NCBI GenBank assembly: GCA_028819675.1
Contig: JAPPKT010000183.1
Coordinates: forward strand, 1-9,149
Direction of reading: 5' to 3'
DNA length: 9,149 nt
Source: Caldilineaceae bacterium
GTDB taxonomy: Bacteria > Chloroflexota > Anaerolineae > Caldilineales > Caldilineaceae
Of this stretch, positions 1 to 6,234 are shown piece after piece. The translations under genes and the position numbers were made by a program. Under the pieces are notes generated by a model. The model worked only from the letters and a program-made list of their open reading frames with translations, was not told where the DNA came from and searched no databases. How positions within the stretch are numbered: position 1 is the first letter of the stretch; each line of letters opens with the position of its first letter.

Positions 1-2
1 AC

Positions 3-212
3 GGCGTCGAAACGCTGCTCGAAATGGGGCGAAAAGTGGAGCTGGACTACCTGCAGCACGAGATCCCGGAACTGCAAGGGCGGCTGGAGTCGTTATTGGC
101 AGCATACAGCGGGCACGCCGATCAAACCCCGCCGCAAATCCTGCAGGAAATCCAGGAACTGCGCAGGGAGTTGGAGAAAGCCAGTGGTCAGCTGCGCAAT
201 CTTGCCGACTAG
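3..212 (+). CDS. Unknown protein, C-terminal part (coiled coil), cut by window edge
   Basis: The reading frame is open from the first complete codon at the left edge to the TAG at 210-212, so this is probably the end of a gene that begins outside the window. An internal ATG at 24 has no Shine-Dalgarno sequence in front of it, which argues against a complete 62-residue protein. The visible 69 residues are mostly charged and leucine-rich, with heptad-like spacing (IPELQGRLESLL, then ILQEIQELRRELEKA), so a two-segment amphipathic helix or coiled coil split by a Gly/Pro-containing linker is likely. No catalytic motif is visible and I do not recognise the family. The stop lies 9 nt before the menG/ubiE start, which suggests co-transcription and possibly translational coupling. 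Confidence 0.6.
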   Translation, partial: GVETLLEMGRKVELDYLQHEIPELQGRLESLLAAYSGHADQTPPQILQEIQELRRELEKASGQLRNLAD

Positions 213-221
213 CCGGGACCT

Positions 222-998
222 ATGAACACTGCCGCGCCCCCCTCCGCCGCCGAAAAAGCCGCCTACGTCAACCAGATGTTCGCCGGGATCGCCCACCGTT
301 ACGACCTGTTGAACCGGCTCATGACCGCTGGTCAGGACGTTAACTGGCGCCGTGAAGTCGTCGCGCTGTGCCGGCTGCCCGAAGGCGGCCGCCTCCTCGA
401 CGTGGGTACCGGTACAGGTGATATCGCCTACGAGGCCAAGCGCACGCATCGAGACGCAGAGGTGATCGGCTGTGACTTCACTTTCGAAATGATGGACGTC
501 GGACGCCAGAAGAGAGCCCAACACGCCCCGCGCCTTTCCCACTCCGGGGAGACGGGGCGCGTAGAGTTCGTCCAGGGCGACGGGCTGCAACTGCCCTTCG
601 CCGACGGCTACTTCGATGCCGTAACCAGTGGATTCCTTTTGCGGAATGTGGCCGACGTTGACACCTGTCTGGCCGAACAGCGGCGGGTAACGAGACCGGG
701 CGGGCGCATCGTCTGCCTGGAAACATCGCCGCCTCCGCCTACGCGCCTGGAACCGCTTTTGCGCTTCTATATGCTCAGGATCATTCCTGTACTTGGCCAG
801 CTGTTCTCGACCGGAATCGGGGCGCAGGGGAAGGCGTTCCGCCCCCGAGAGTCGGCCTACCGGTATCTGCCGCAGAGCACCGTTGCCTTCCTGCAGCCTG
901 ACGAAATGGCGCGCCATTTCGAGCAGGCGGGATATCGTCGCGTCTCCTATGTGCGAAAGATGATGGGGACGGTTGCCATCCACGTGGGCACGGCATGA
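222..998 (+). CDS. menG: Demethylmenaquinone/ubiquinone C-methyltransferase (MenG/UbiE family)
   Basis: SAM-dependent C-methyltransferase of 258 residues, the usual size for UbiE/MenG. In the family it converts demethylmenaquinone to menaquinone (and the ubiquinone precursor in proteobacteria) at the inner face of the membrane. The N-terminus carries the family box around RYDLLNRLMTAG (26-37) and NWRR (41-44). SAM motif I is LLDVGTGTGDIA (58-69), with the ribose-binding acidic residue at D85 (VIGCDF). A GDGLQLPF segment (119-126) precedes the FLLRNV signature (138-143). The C-terminal YRYLPQS-type block is also typical. The start is the ATG 9 nt after the upstream stop; only a weak GGGA precedes it, consistent with coupling. 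With no other quinone gene visible, menaquinone is the likelier substrate class, but this is inference. A generic Methyltransf_11 enzyme is the only real alternative, and the family boxes argue against it. Confidence 0.88.
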   Translation: MNTAAPPSAAEKAAYVNQMFAGIAHRYDLLNRLMTAGQDVNWRREVVALCRLPEGGRLLDVGTGTGDIAYEAKRTHRDAEVIGCDFTFEMMDVGRQKRAQHAPRLSHSGETGRVEFVQGDGLQLPFADGYFDAVTSGFLLRNVADVDTCLAEQRRVTRPGGRIVCLETSPPPPTRLEPLLRFYMLRIIPVLGQLFSTGIGAQGKAFRPRESAYRYLPQSTVAFLQPDEMARHFEQAGYRRVSYVRKMMGTVAIHVGTA

Positions 999-1048
999 AT
1001 GTCGCGGGTACCCCAGTATCTACCGCTTTCATAGAGGAACGGCCGTGA
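995..1048 (+). CDS. Possible 17-codon coupling ORF between two methyltransferase genes
   Basis: An ATG at 995-997 overlaps the menG stop as ATGA (995-998). The frame runs for 17 codons to a TGA at 1046-1048, which overlaps the GTG start of the next gene as GTGA (1045-1048). The predicted peptide (MNVAGTPVSTAFIEERP) has no recognisable motif and is probably not functional itself. The arrangement would let terminating ribosomes restart twice and so link translation of the two methyltransferases. It may equally be chance: a 17-codon open stretch is common in GC-rich DNA. Only the two 4-nt overlaps are direct observations. Confidence 0.25.
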   Translation: MNVAGTPVSTAFIEERP

Positions 1049-1782
1049 CCGACCAGCCTGAGCGTACAGCTTTGCGCGGCAATCCGTCTTATGTCTGGCG
1101 CACCGGCCAGGAACGGCGCCTGAAGATGATTCTGGACCTGGCCCCGCTTCCGCTGCAACGCGCTCTGATAGACGGCTGCGGCGCGGGCGTCTATCTGCGG
1201 GCGCTGCAGGAGTCCGTCCCTGAGGTCCACGGGATCGATATCGAGGGTGAGCATCTGCGCATGGCGGCTGCAAACGTGCCCGGCGCGCCTCTGAACCTCA
1301 GCCAATGTGAGCGGCTCCCCTATGCGGACGCGACCTTTGACCTGGTCCTGTCCCACGAAGTTCTGGAGCATGTCCAGGATGACCGGCTGGCCGCGGCCGA
1401 GATCGTACGCGTTCTGCGTGTCGGCGGCCGTGCAGCCATTTTCGCACCCAATCGCCTCTTTCCCTTTGAGACACACGGCCATTACTGGCAAGGCGAGTAC
1501 CATTTCGGTAATACGCCGTTGATCAACTACCTGCCCGATCCCTTGCGCAATCAACTTGCGCCCCACGTGCGCGCCTATACCCGCCGCGGCCTGCTGGAAC
1601 TGTTCATCGGGCTGCCCGTGCTTGTTCGACGGCTCACGCAGATCTTTCCCGGCTACGACGGCATCAATGCACGCCGCCCGACCGTGGGGCGATTCCTGCG
1701 AGAGGCCACCTACTCCCTGGAGCAAACCCCTCTTGCCGCATTCGGCATCAGTCACTTTCTCGTACTTGAAAAGGTTGACTAA
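1045..1782 (+). CDS. Class I SAM-dependent methyltransferase, substrate unknown
   Basis: A 245-residue Rossmann-fold methyltransferase of the Methyltransf_11 type. SAM motif I is DGCGAG (43-48), the ribose-binding acid is D65 (HGIDIE), and the motif II/III region is LPYADATFDLV then SHEVLEHV (91-110), with the EVLEH box typical of small-molecule methyltransferases. The C-terminal third (about 135-215) is rich in His, Tyr and Arg and probably forms the substrate lid; I cannot infer the substrate. I chose the GTG at 1045 because AGAGGA (1033-1038) lies 6 nt upstream. An in-frame ATG at 973 would add 24 residues with no homology-like features and would overlap menG by 26 nt. Position after menG in the same operon makes a role in quinone or lipid modification possible but unproven. 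Confidence 0.8.
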   Translation: MTDQPERTALRGNPSYVWRTGQERRLKMILDLAPLPLQRALIDGCGAGVYLRALQESVPEVHGIDIEGEHLRMAAANVPGAPLNLSQCERLPYADATFDLVLSHEVLEHVQDDRLAAAEIVRVLRVGGRAAIFAPNRLFPFETHGHYWQGEYHFGNTPLINYLPDPLRNQLAPHVRAYTRRGLLELFIGLPVLVRRLTQIFPGYDGINARRPTVGRFLREATYSLEQTPLAAFGISHFLVLEKVD

Positions 1783-1814
1783 TCGGTATTCACCGCGCTG
1801 ATGCCAGACAGGGC

Positions 1815-1836
1815 AGGGTAGATGTAGGTTTACCCT
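1815..1836. other. Hairpins after the methyltransferase operon
   Basis: AGGGTA (1815-1820) pairs exactly with TACCCT (1831-1836) around a 10-nt loop. A second short GC stem follows, CGCCC (1840-1844) with GGGCG (1851-1855). They lie 32 nt and more after the methyltransferase stop. No T-run follows, so these are not canonical intrinsic terminators, although they could act as transcript ends or pause sites. Confidence 0.3.
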
Positions 1837-1884
1837 CGCCGCCCGCCAGGGGGCGCGGGGTCCATAGGCCTCCCTACGCCTGTC

Positions 1885-1908
1885 GGATGCATCCCACTAC
1901 AATTTGGG
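1885..1908. repeat. Palindromic intergenic element, copy A
   Basis: GGATGCATCC (1885-1894) is a perfect 10-bp palindrome. It overlaps a second inverted pair, CCCA (1893-1896) and TGGG (1905-1908). The same arrangement, with the shared 9-mer TGCATCCCA, occurs at 8981-9002. The upstream flanks are also alike (CCCTACGCCTG here, CCCCTTTGCCTG there). This copy lies immediately upstream of, and partly overlaps, the -35 of the promoter for the penicillin-binding protein gene, so an operator role is possible. A dispersed intergenic repeat is the alternative. Confidence 0.4.
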
Positions 1909-1932
1909 TCGGCATTGGGCCAGTGCTAGAAT
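1904..1932 (+). promoter_or_regulatory. Sigma-70-type promoter with extended -10 for the PBP gene
   Basis: The -10 is TAGAAT (1927-1932, five of six consensus bases), preceded by TGC (1924-1926), which forms an extended -10 (TGn). The -35 is TTGGGT (1904-1909, three of six), separated by exactly 17 bp. Transcription would start near 1939, leaving a leader of about 125 nt before the GTG at 2064. This is the strongest promoter-like match I see in the window and is well placed for the PBP-surE pair. Confidence 0.5.
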
Positions 1933-2008
1933 GCTGGAAATGGCAGCCAGAAAAAACTGTTTACGGCAACGAAGGAAAGGACCAGAGCGCTTCGAGAGAG
2001 GTATTCGA

Positions 2009-2071
2009 GTGAACGAGAGTACTGTAGACGCCGCCTGCCGCAGCACGAAAAAGGTTGAACGGCGTGGCTGA
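2009..2071 (+). CDS. Possible leader ORF overlapping the PBP start
   Basis: A GTG at 2009 is preceded by GAGAGG (1996-2001) at 7-nt spacing, a better ribosome site than that of the downstream gene. It opens a 20-codon frame ending at TGA 2069-2071, 5 nt inside the PBP reading frame. The same frame is open further upstream to ATGs at 1940 and 1931, giving up to 46 codons of basic, Arg/Lys-rich sequence. No known leader peptide is recognisable. If translated, it would deliver ribosomes across the PBP start and couple or attenuate its expression. It may also be chance. Confidence 0.3.
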   Translation: MNESTVDAACRSTKKVERRG

Positions 2072-5000
2072 AATAAATCGCAGATCGCGCCCTCTGTCGG
2101 GCCCGGGAGGCGCCGGCAGAACCGCCCGCATTCTGGCACAGAGGCGGCGCCGTCAGCGGGCCAAATCCAACCGCGCCCGGCCATGGTTGTGGTTGTTCCA
2201 GGGGACGGCCGCTATTCTCCTCGCTATTTTTCTGGCTTTTGGCGGCGCCGTTGGTGTGGCGGTTGCCAGCGTTTTCGGCATCTATACCTTCTATGCCGCG
2301 CAACTGCCCGACGCCGGCGTGATCGAACGCGAGCAGGAAAAGTTCGAGACCATCCGCTTTTACGACCGTACCGGCAAGCACCTTCTCTACGAAAGCGTTG
2401 ACCCTCGCCCCTTCCGCGGCGACCGCACCTACATGCCTCTGCGCGAGATGTCGCCCGCAGTCATACAGGCCGCGGTCGCGCTTGAAGACCACAACTACTG
2501 GGACAATCCCGGCATAAACGTGCGTGGTCTGATGCGGGCCTTCGTCTCCAACCTGCAAGGTGGCAGCGTGCAGGGCGGCTCTTCGATCACCCAACAGCTG
2601 ATCAAGAATGTGGTGATCCCGGTGGAAGAACGGACCCAGCAGTCCTACGCCCGCAAGCTCAAGGAAGTCATCCTGGCGATGGAGGTGACGCGGCGCTACG
2701 ACAAGGGCAAGATCCTGGAGTGGTATCTCAACTACAACTTCTACGGCAACCTGGCCTACGGAATCGAGGCGGCCAGCCAGGTCTATTTTGGCAAGAGCGT
2801 CACCGATCTCAGCGTCGCCGAAGCTGCCATGCTTGCGCCCATTCCCCAGTTCCCGGCGCTCAATCCCATCGACAACCCCGATGACGCCAAAATTCGTCAG
2901 GGCGTGACTTTGCAGGTCATGGTCGATGCCGGCTATATCGACCAGGCCCAAGCCGACGCGGCATTTGTCCAGGAGCTGGACCTGCGGGGCTCAGTTGCTG
3001 AGCGCTTCGATATCGTCACGGCGCCCCACTTCGCTCTCTACGCGCTCGAGCGCATCAAAGACGAATTCAACACGGCCGACGACCCCTATCGCATCTGGAA
3101 AGAGGGGCTCACCGTCTACACGACACTGGACGTCGAGCTGCAGAAATACGCTGAACAGGTGGCCCGCGACCGTATCGCCAGGCTGAATGAACAGGGCAGA
3201 AATGTAAACAACGCCTCCGTCGTCGTCATCAAGCCGGAGTCCGGTGAGATTCTGGCGATGGTCGGTTCACTGGACTACAACAACGAAGAGATCGACGGGC
3301 AGGTCAATGTCGCTATTTCGGAACGGCAGCCCGGTTCCAGTTTCAAGCCCTACGTCTATCTGACCGGCCTTCTGCAGGGGATGAACGCGGCCTCGATGAT
3401 CCTGAACGTGCGTACTGCATTTCAGCAGAACGACGGCTCAGTGTACGTCCCCGAAAACTATGACCGTCTCTACCACGGACCTGTCGGGCTGCGCGACGCC
3501 CTCGCCCAATCGCTCAACATCCCGGCCATTCGTGTCATGGACCAGGTTGGCGTAGCCAATGCCCTGCGCACAGCCCACCAGATGGGCATCAACGGCCTCG
3601 ACCGCGGACTCAACTACTACGGCCTAAACCTGGTGCTGGGAGGCGGCGAGGTCACTCTGTTGGACCACACCTACGCATACAGCGTGCTGGCGAACGGCGG
3701 CGTCATGGCCGGCAAGCCCGTTCCACCGGAATCCCGGCGCAGCGGATTTCGCAACCTGGACCCTGTTGCGATCCTGCAGGTCCACAACACCGAAGGCGAA
3801 GTGCTGAGTAGATATGACAGCCCGGACCAGGAACGCATCATCAGTGCAGACGCCCAGTATATTATCGCCGACATCATGAGCGACAATGTGGCCCGCTCTC
3901 CCATGTTCGGCATCGATAACAATCTCGTGCTGCCCGACCGCCGGGTCAGCGCCAAGACCGGTACGACCAACGGCTGGAAGGATGCTTGGACGGTCGGGTT
4001 TACTCCACAGTTGACCGTCGGCGTCTGGATTGGGAATACCGATAACGAGTCGATGAACAACGTAACCGGCGCGTCCGGCGCGGCGCCCATCTGGAAGAGC
4101 GTGATGGAGCGTTACCATGAAGGGCTCCCCTACCGCTGGTATGACCGTCCCCGCAATGTCGTCGCCGAGACGGTCTGTCAGCCGAGCGGTCTGCAGCCCT
4201 CGGACGACTGCCAGCGCCAGAGGGTAGAGCTGTTCATCGCCGGCACTGAGCCAAAGGTCGTTGACAACTTGTGGCAGCCCTTCGACATCGACAAACGTAA
4301 TGGACTCCTCGCCAGGGCCTCCACACCGGAAGAGGAGCGGGACACCAAGATCTTTCTCATACTCCCGCCTGAAGCCGAAGATTGGGTTATCGGCAGCGGC
4401 ATTGAACAGCCGCCCCAGGGCCAGAGTCCGGAGGACTTCATCGATTTCGATCCGGATGTTGCCATCACCTTCCCCCCGCCCGGCGGCTACATAGGCGGCC
4501 TGGTCGAGATTCTCGGCAACGCCCGCGGGGGAAACTTTGCCAACTATCGCCTCGAATTCGGAAACGGCCTCGCACCTGCACAGTGGACACAGATCGGCCC
4601 GGAACACGGGCAGCAGCACGCAAACGGCCTGTTGGAGGTGTTCAATACCGAAGGACTTGAAGAAGGACAGTATACGCTGCGGCTGACGGTCAGGTATCAT
4701 GACGGCAACGTGCGCACCTGGGACGCTCCCATCACCATCGACAATACGCCGCCGACCGTGGAGATCAGCGATCCGGAATCGGACGCTCTCTACGTGATGA
4801 ACGAGGATGAGCAGATCAACATCAACGCCCTCGTCAACGACGAATGGGCGATGGACCGCGTCGAGTTTGCCATCGACGGTACCTGGTTCATTACGCGTAC
4901 TGTTGCCCCTTACAACGAGCGCTGGCCGCTTGAGCTCCGCTATGAAGAGGTCGAGTCACCCGAAACGCAAAACTGGCCCGCATTTCAATCGGACGACGAT

Positions 5001-5177
5001 GACATCCGCCCCGGCCGGATTCGTGAATTTGAAGACGGATTTGCCGCGATCTACTCTGGCAGCGGCATCTATCTGGAGCGGCATCTCATCAAGGTACGCG
5101 CCTTCGACCGCGCCGGCAATGAGACCGAAAGCGAGGAAGTGCAGGTCTACGTCCGACAACCCCTGCCTGACCGGTGA
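2064..5177 (+). CDS. Class A penicillin-binding protein (GT51 transglycosylase + transpeptidase) with Ig-like C-terminus
   Basis: Bifunctional peptidoglycan synthase of 1037 residues that polymerises lipid II and cross-links stem peptides outside the membrane. A basic cytoplasmic tail (1-40) precedes one membrane helix (about 44-74). The GT51 domain has the catalytic box EDHNYWDNPG (E141), GGSSITQQLIKN (171-182) and RKLKE (197-201). The transpeptidase domain has SSFK (nucleophile S425, K428), SLN (483-485) and KTGT (631-634). A C-x10-C segment (705-716), common after this domain, leads to two probable Ig-like beta domains (about 796-895 and 896-1031), the second with a DDDD run. Usual PBP1A proteins are 700-850 residues, so the tail is the extra part. 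GTG at 2064 is preferred because AAGG (2051-2054) lies 9 nt upstream; a TTG at 2055 would leave no spacing. surE follows after 51 nt. Confidence 0.92.
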   Translation: MAEINRRSRPLSGPGGAGRTARILAQRRRRQRAKSNRARPWLWLFQGTAAILLAIFLAFGGAVGVAVASVFGIYTFYAAQLPDAGVIEREQEKFETIRFYDRTGKHLLYESVDPRPFRGDRTYMPLREMSPAVIQAAVALEDHNYWDNPGINVRGLMRAFVSNLQGGSVQGGSSITQQLIKNVVIPVEERTQQSYARKLKEVILAMEVTRRYDKGKILEWYLNYNFYGNLAYGIEAASQVYFGKSVTDLSVAEAAMLAPIPQFPALNPIDNPDDAKIRQGVTLQVMVDAGYIDQAQADAAFVQELDLRGSVAERFDIVTAPHFALYALERIKDEFNTADDPYRIWKEGLTVYTTLDVELQKYAEQVARDRIARLNEQGRNVNNASVVVIKPESGEILAMVGSLDYNNEEIDGQVNVAISERQPGSSFKPYVYLTGLLQGMNAASMILNVRTAFQQNDGSVYVPENYDRLYHGPVGLRDALAQSLNIPAIRVMDQVGVANALRTAHQMGINGLDRGLNYYGLNLVLGGGEVTLLDHTYAYSVLANGGVMAGKPVPPESRRSGFRNLDPVAILQVHNTEGEVLSRYDSPDQERIISADAQYIIADIMSDNVARSPMFGIDNNLVLPDRRVSAKTGTTNGWKDAWTVGFTPQLTVGVWIGNTDNESMNNVTGASGAAPIWKSVMERYHEGLPYRWYDRPRNVVAETVCQPSGLQPSDDCQRQRVELFIAGTEPKVVDNLWQPFDIDKRNGLLARASTPEEERDTKIFLILPPEAEDWVIGSGIEQPPQGQSPEDFIDFDPDVAITFPPPGGYIGGLVEILGNARGGNFANYRLEFGNGLAPAQWTQIGPEHGQQHANGLLEVFNTEGLEEGQYTLRLTVRYHDGNVRTWDAPITIDNTPPTVEISDPESDALYVMNEDEQININALVNDEWAMDRVEFAIDGTWFITRTVAPYNERWPLELRYEEVESPETQNWPAFQSDDDDIRPGRIREFEDGFAAIYSGSGIYLERHLIKVRAFDRAGNETESEEVQVYVRQPLPDR

Positions 5178-5193
5178 CCGGCGCATACGCCGG
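5178..5193. other. GC hairpin directly after the PBP stop codon
   Basis: CCGGCG (5178-5183) pairs perfectly with CGCCGG (5188-5193) around the tetraloop CATA. It begins on the base after the TGA. There is no T-run, so it is not a canonical terminator. It may mark an mRNA processing or stability site between the PBP and surE cistrons, lowering surE relative to the PBP. Confidence 0.35.
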
Positions 5194-5228
5194 CTGCTCG
5201 CCATAAAAGATCGCAGATAGTCGCAGCA

Positions 5229-6059
5229 ATGCCGAAGATCCTTATTACCAATGACGATAGCATTCACGCAGAGAGCATTCGCGTTCTGGCGAAGGCGCTC
5301 GATGATCTGGGAAGCATTACCGTCGTTGCTCCGGAGCGAAACTGGAGCGCGGCCGGGCACCCAAAGACGCTGCACAAGCCACTGCGTATCGCGCCGATCA
5401 TCTGGCCCGACGGCCGTCGCGTATATGCCTGCAGCGGCGCCCCCTCCGACTGCGTGGCCCTGGCAATTCTCGGCGCGCCGCACGCGCCGGACAGCTCATC
5501 TACGCAACTGGCCGCGGGTGAACCGAGAGACGGTTACGACCTGGTCGTCAGCGGTGTCAACGACAGTTTTAACCTCGGCTGCGACGTTCTCTACAGCGGC
5601 ACAGTAGCCGCGGCGCTGGAGTCGCTGGTGATGGGCGTACCGTCCCTTGCATTCAGCACCGGGCCCGTGGAAGGTTTCGAGATCGCCGATGTCGACGCCT
5701 GGCAGAATGCTGCCCGCTATGCCCGCACCCTGGCGGCAGCCGCGCTCGACCGGCCGCTCCCCCCGCAGACTATGCTCAATGTCAACGTGCCCCGACGTCC
5801 CGCCGATCAGATTCACGGCCTGCGCTATACGTTCTTGGGAAGGCGCATCTACGGGGATGTACTGGTCGCCCGCGACGATCCGTGGGGCAAGCCATACTAC
5901 TGGTTCGGGGGCGAAGTCCCAACCGGAATCGCCGACGCCGGCAGTGACTTTGGCGCTATCGAAAGCGGATATGTCAGCATCTCCCCGCTTGGCATCGATC
6001 TCACACGGCATGAAGTCCTGGCCGACCTGACCGAGGGCGCCTGGCCGCTGCCCCATTAA
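5229..6059 (+). CDS. surE: 5'/3'-nucleotidase SurE
   Basis: Metal-dependent nucleotidase of the SurE family, 276 residues, which dephosphorylates nucleoside 5'- and 3'-monophosphates in the cytoplasm. The canonical N-terminus MPKILITNDD places the metal-binding pair at D9-D10. The APERNWSA box supplies S40, and SGVNDSFNLG (108-117) supplies the metal ligand N111, followed by the YSGTVAAALE helix (122-131). Two deviations are visible: the glycine usual in the SG(I/V)NxGxN motif is S113, and a loop rich in Ser, Pro and Gly (about 83-101) is inserted before that motif. The C-terminal half has the family's DxxAxxxGYVSISPL-like end (here ESGYVSISPLGIDLT). No clear Shine-Dalgarno precedes the ATG, but the NDD motif fixes the start. 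It is likely co-transcribed with the upstream PBP. Confidence 0.9.
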   Translation: MPKILITNDDSIHAESIRVLAKALDDLGSITVVAPERNWSAAGHPKTLHKPLRIAPIIWPDGRRVYACSGAPSDCVALAILGAPHAPDSSSTQLAAGEPRDGYDLVVSGVNDSFNLGCDVLYSGTVAAALESLVMGVPSLAFSTGPVEGFEIADVDAWQNAARYARTLAAAALDRPLPPQTMLNVNVPRRPADQIHGLRYTFLGRRIYGDVLVARDDPWGKPYYWFGGEVPTGIADAGSDFGAIESGYVSISPLGIDLTRHEVLADLTEGAWPLPH

Positions 6060-6092
6060 ATGCGGCCAGGACATCGCAGACGCAGCCATCAG

Positions 6093-6121
6093 GCCCTTCG
6101 CATCTACACTGTCGCAAGGGC
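6093..6121. other. Hairpin downstream of surE
   Basis: GCCCTT (6093-6098) pairs with AAGGGC (6116-6121); with one bulged base, two more GC pairs extend the stem. It lies 33 nt after the surE stop. A smaller stem, CGGAA/TTCCG with a 3-nt loop, follows at 6145-6157. Neither has a T-tract, so a factor-dependent or non-classical transcript end is possible but not shown. Confidence 0.3.
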
Positions 6122-6199
6122 AACTACTCTGGTGTGCGGCGTATCGGAACGCTTCCGGCTACGACTAGCCTGAAACGCTCCGGCTGCAGTCTGCATTTG

Positions 6200-6226
6200 G
6201 CGTCGCTTTCGGGGGCGACGCAGGAG
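6200..6226 (+). promoter_or_regulatory. Hairpin abutting the Shine-Dalgarno site of the PH-domain gene
   Basis: GCGTCGC (6200-6206) and GCGACGC (6215-6221) form a perfect 7-bp stem with an 8-nt loop. The next base begins AGGAG (6222-6226), a strong Shine-Dalgarno site 8 nt before the TTG start at 6235. In RNA the stem would stack directly against the ribosome site, so it could modulate initiation. It might instead be a remnant terminator for the upstream unit. The AGGAG site is the reason for choosing the TTG start. Confidence 0.4.
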
Positions 6227-6234
6227 TTTTCAAT

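Noticed and set aside
973..1044. 24-residue N-terminal extension of the second methyltransferase
   Set aside because: It overlaps menG and has no ribosome site, whereas the GTG at 1045 has AGAGGA at 6-nt spacing and leaves the usual short N-terminus.
781..1755. Minus-strand ORF of 324 codons opposite the methyltransferases
   Set aside because: It spans two genes with intact SAM motifs on the plus strand; typical antisense open frame of GC-rich coding DNA.
1926..2951. Minus-strand ORF of 341 codons opposite the PBP
   Set aside because: It is a shadow of the PBP frame: the plus strand carries all GT51 motifs here, while the reverse translation is His/Val/Asp-rich without any domain and starts and ends inside the PBP and its promoter region.
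3624..4700. Minus-strand ORF of 358 codons
   Set aside because: It lies entirely within the transpeptidase and linker region of the PBP, whose SLN and KTG motifs fix the true frame; no ribosome site or recognisable domain.
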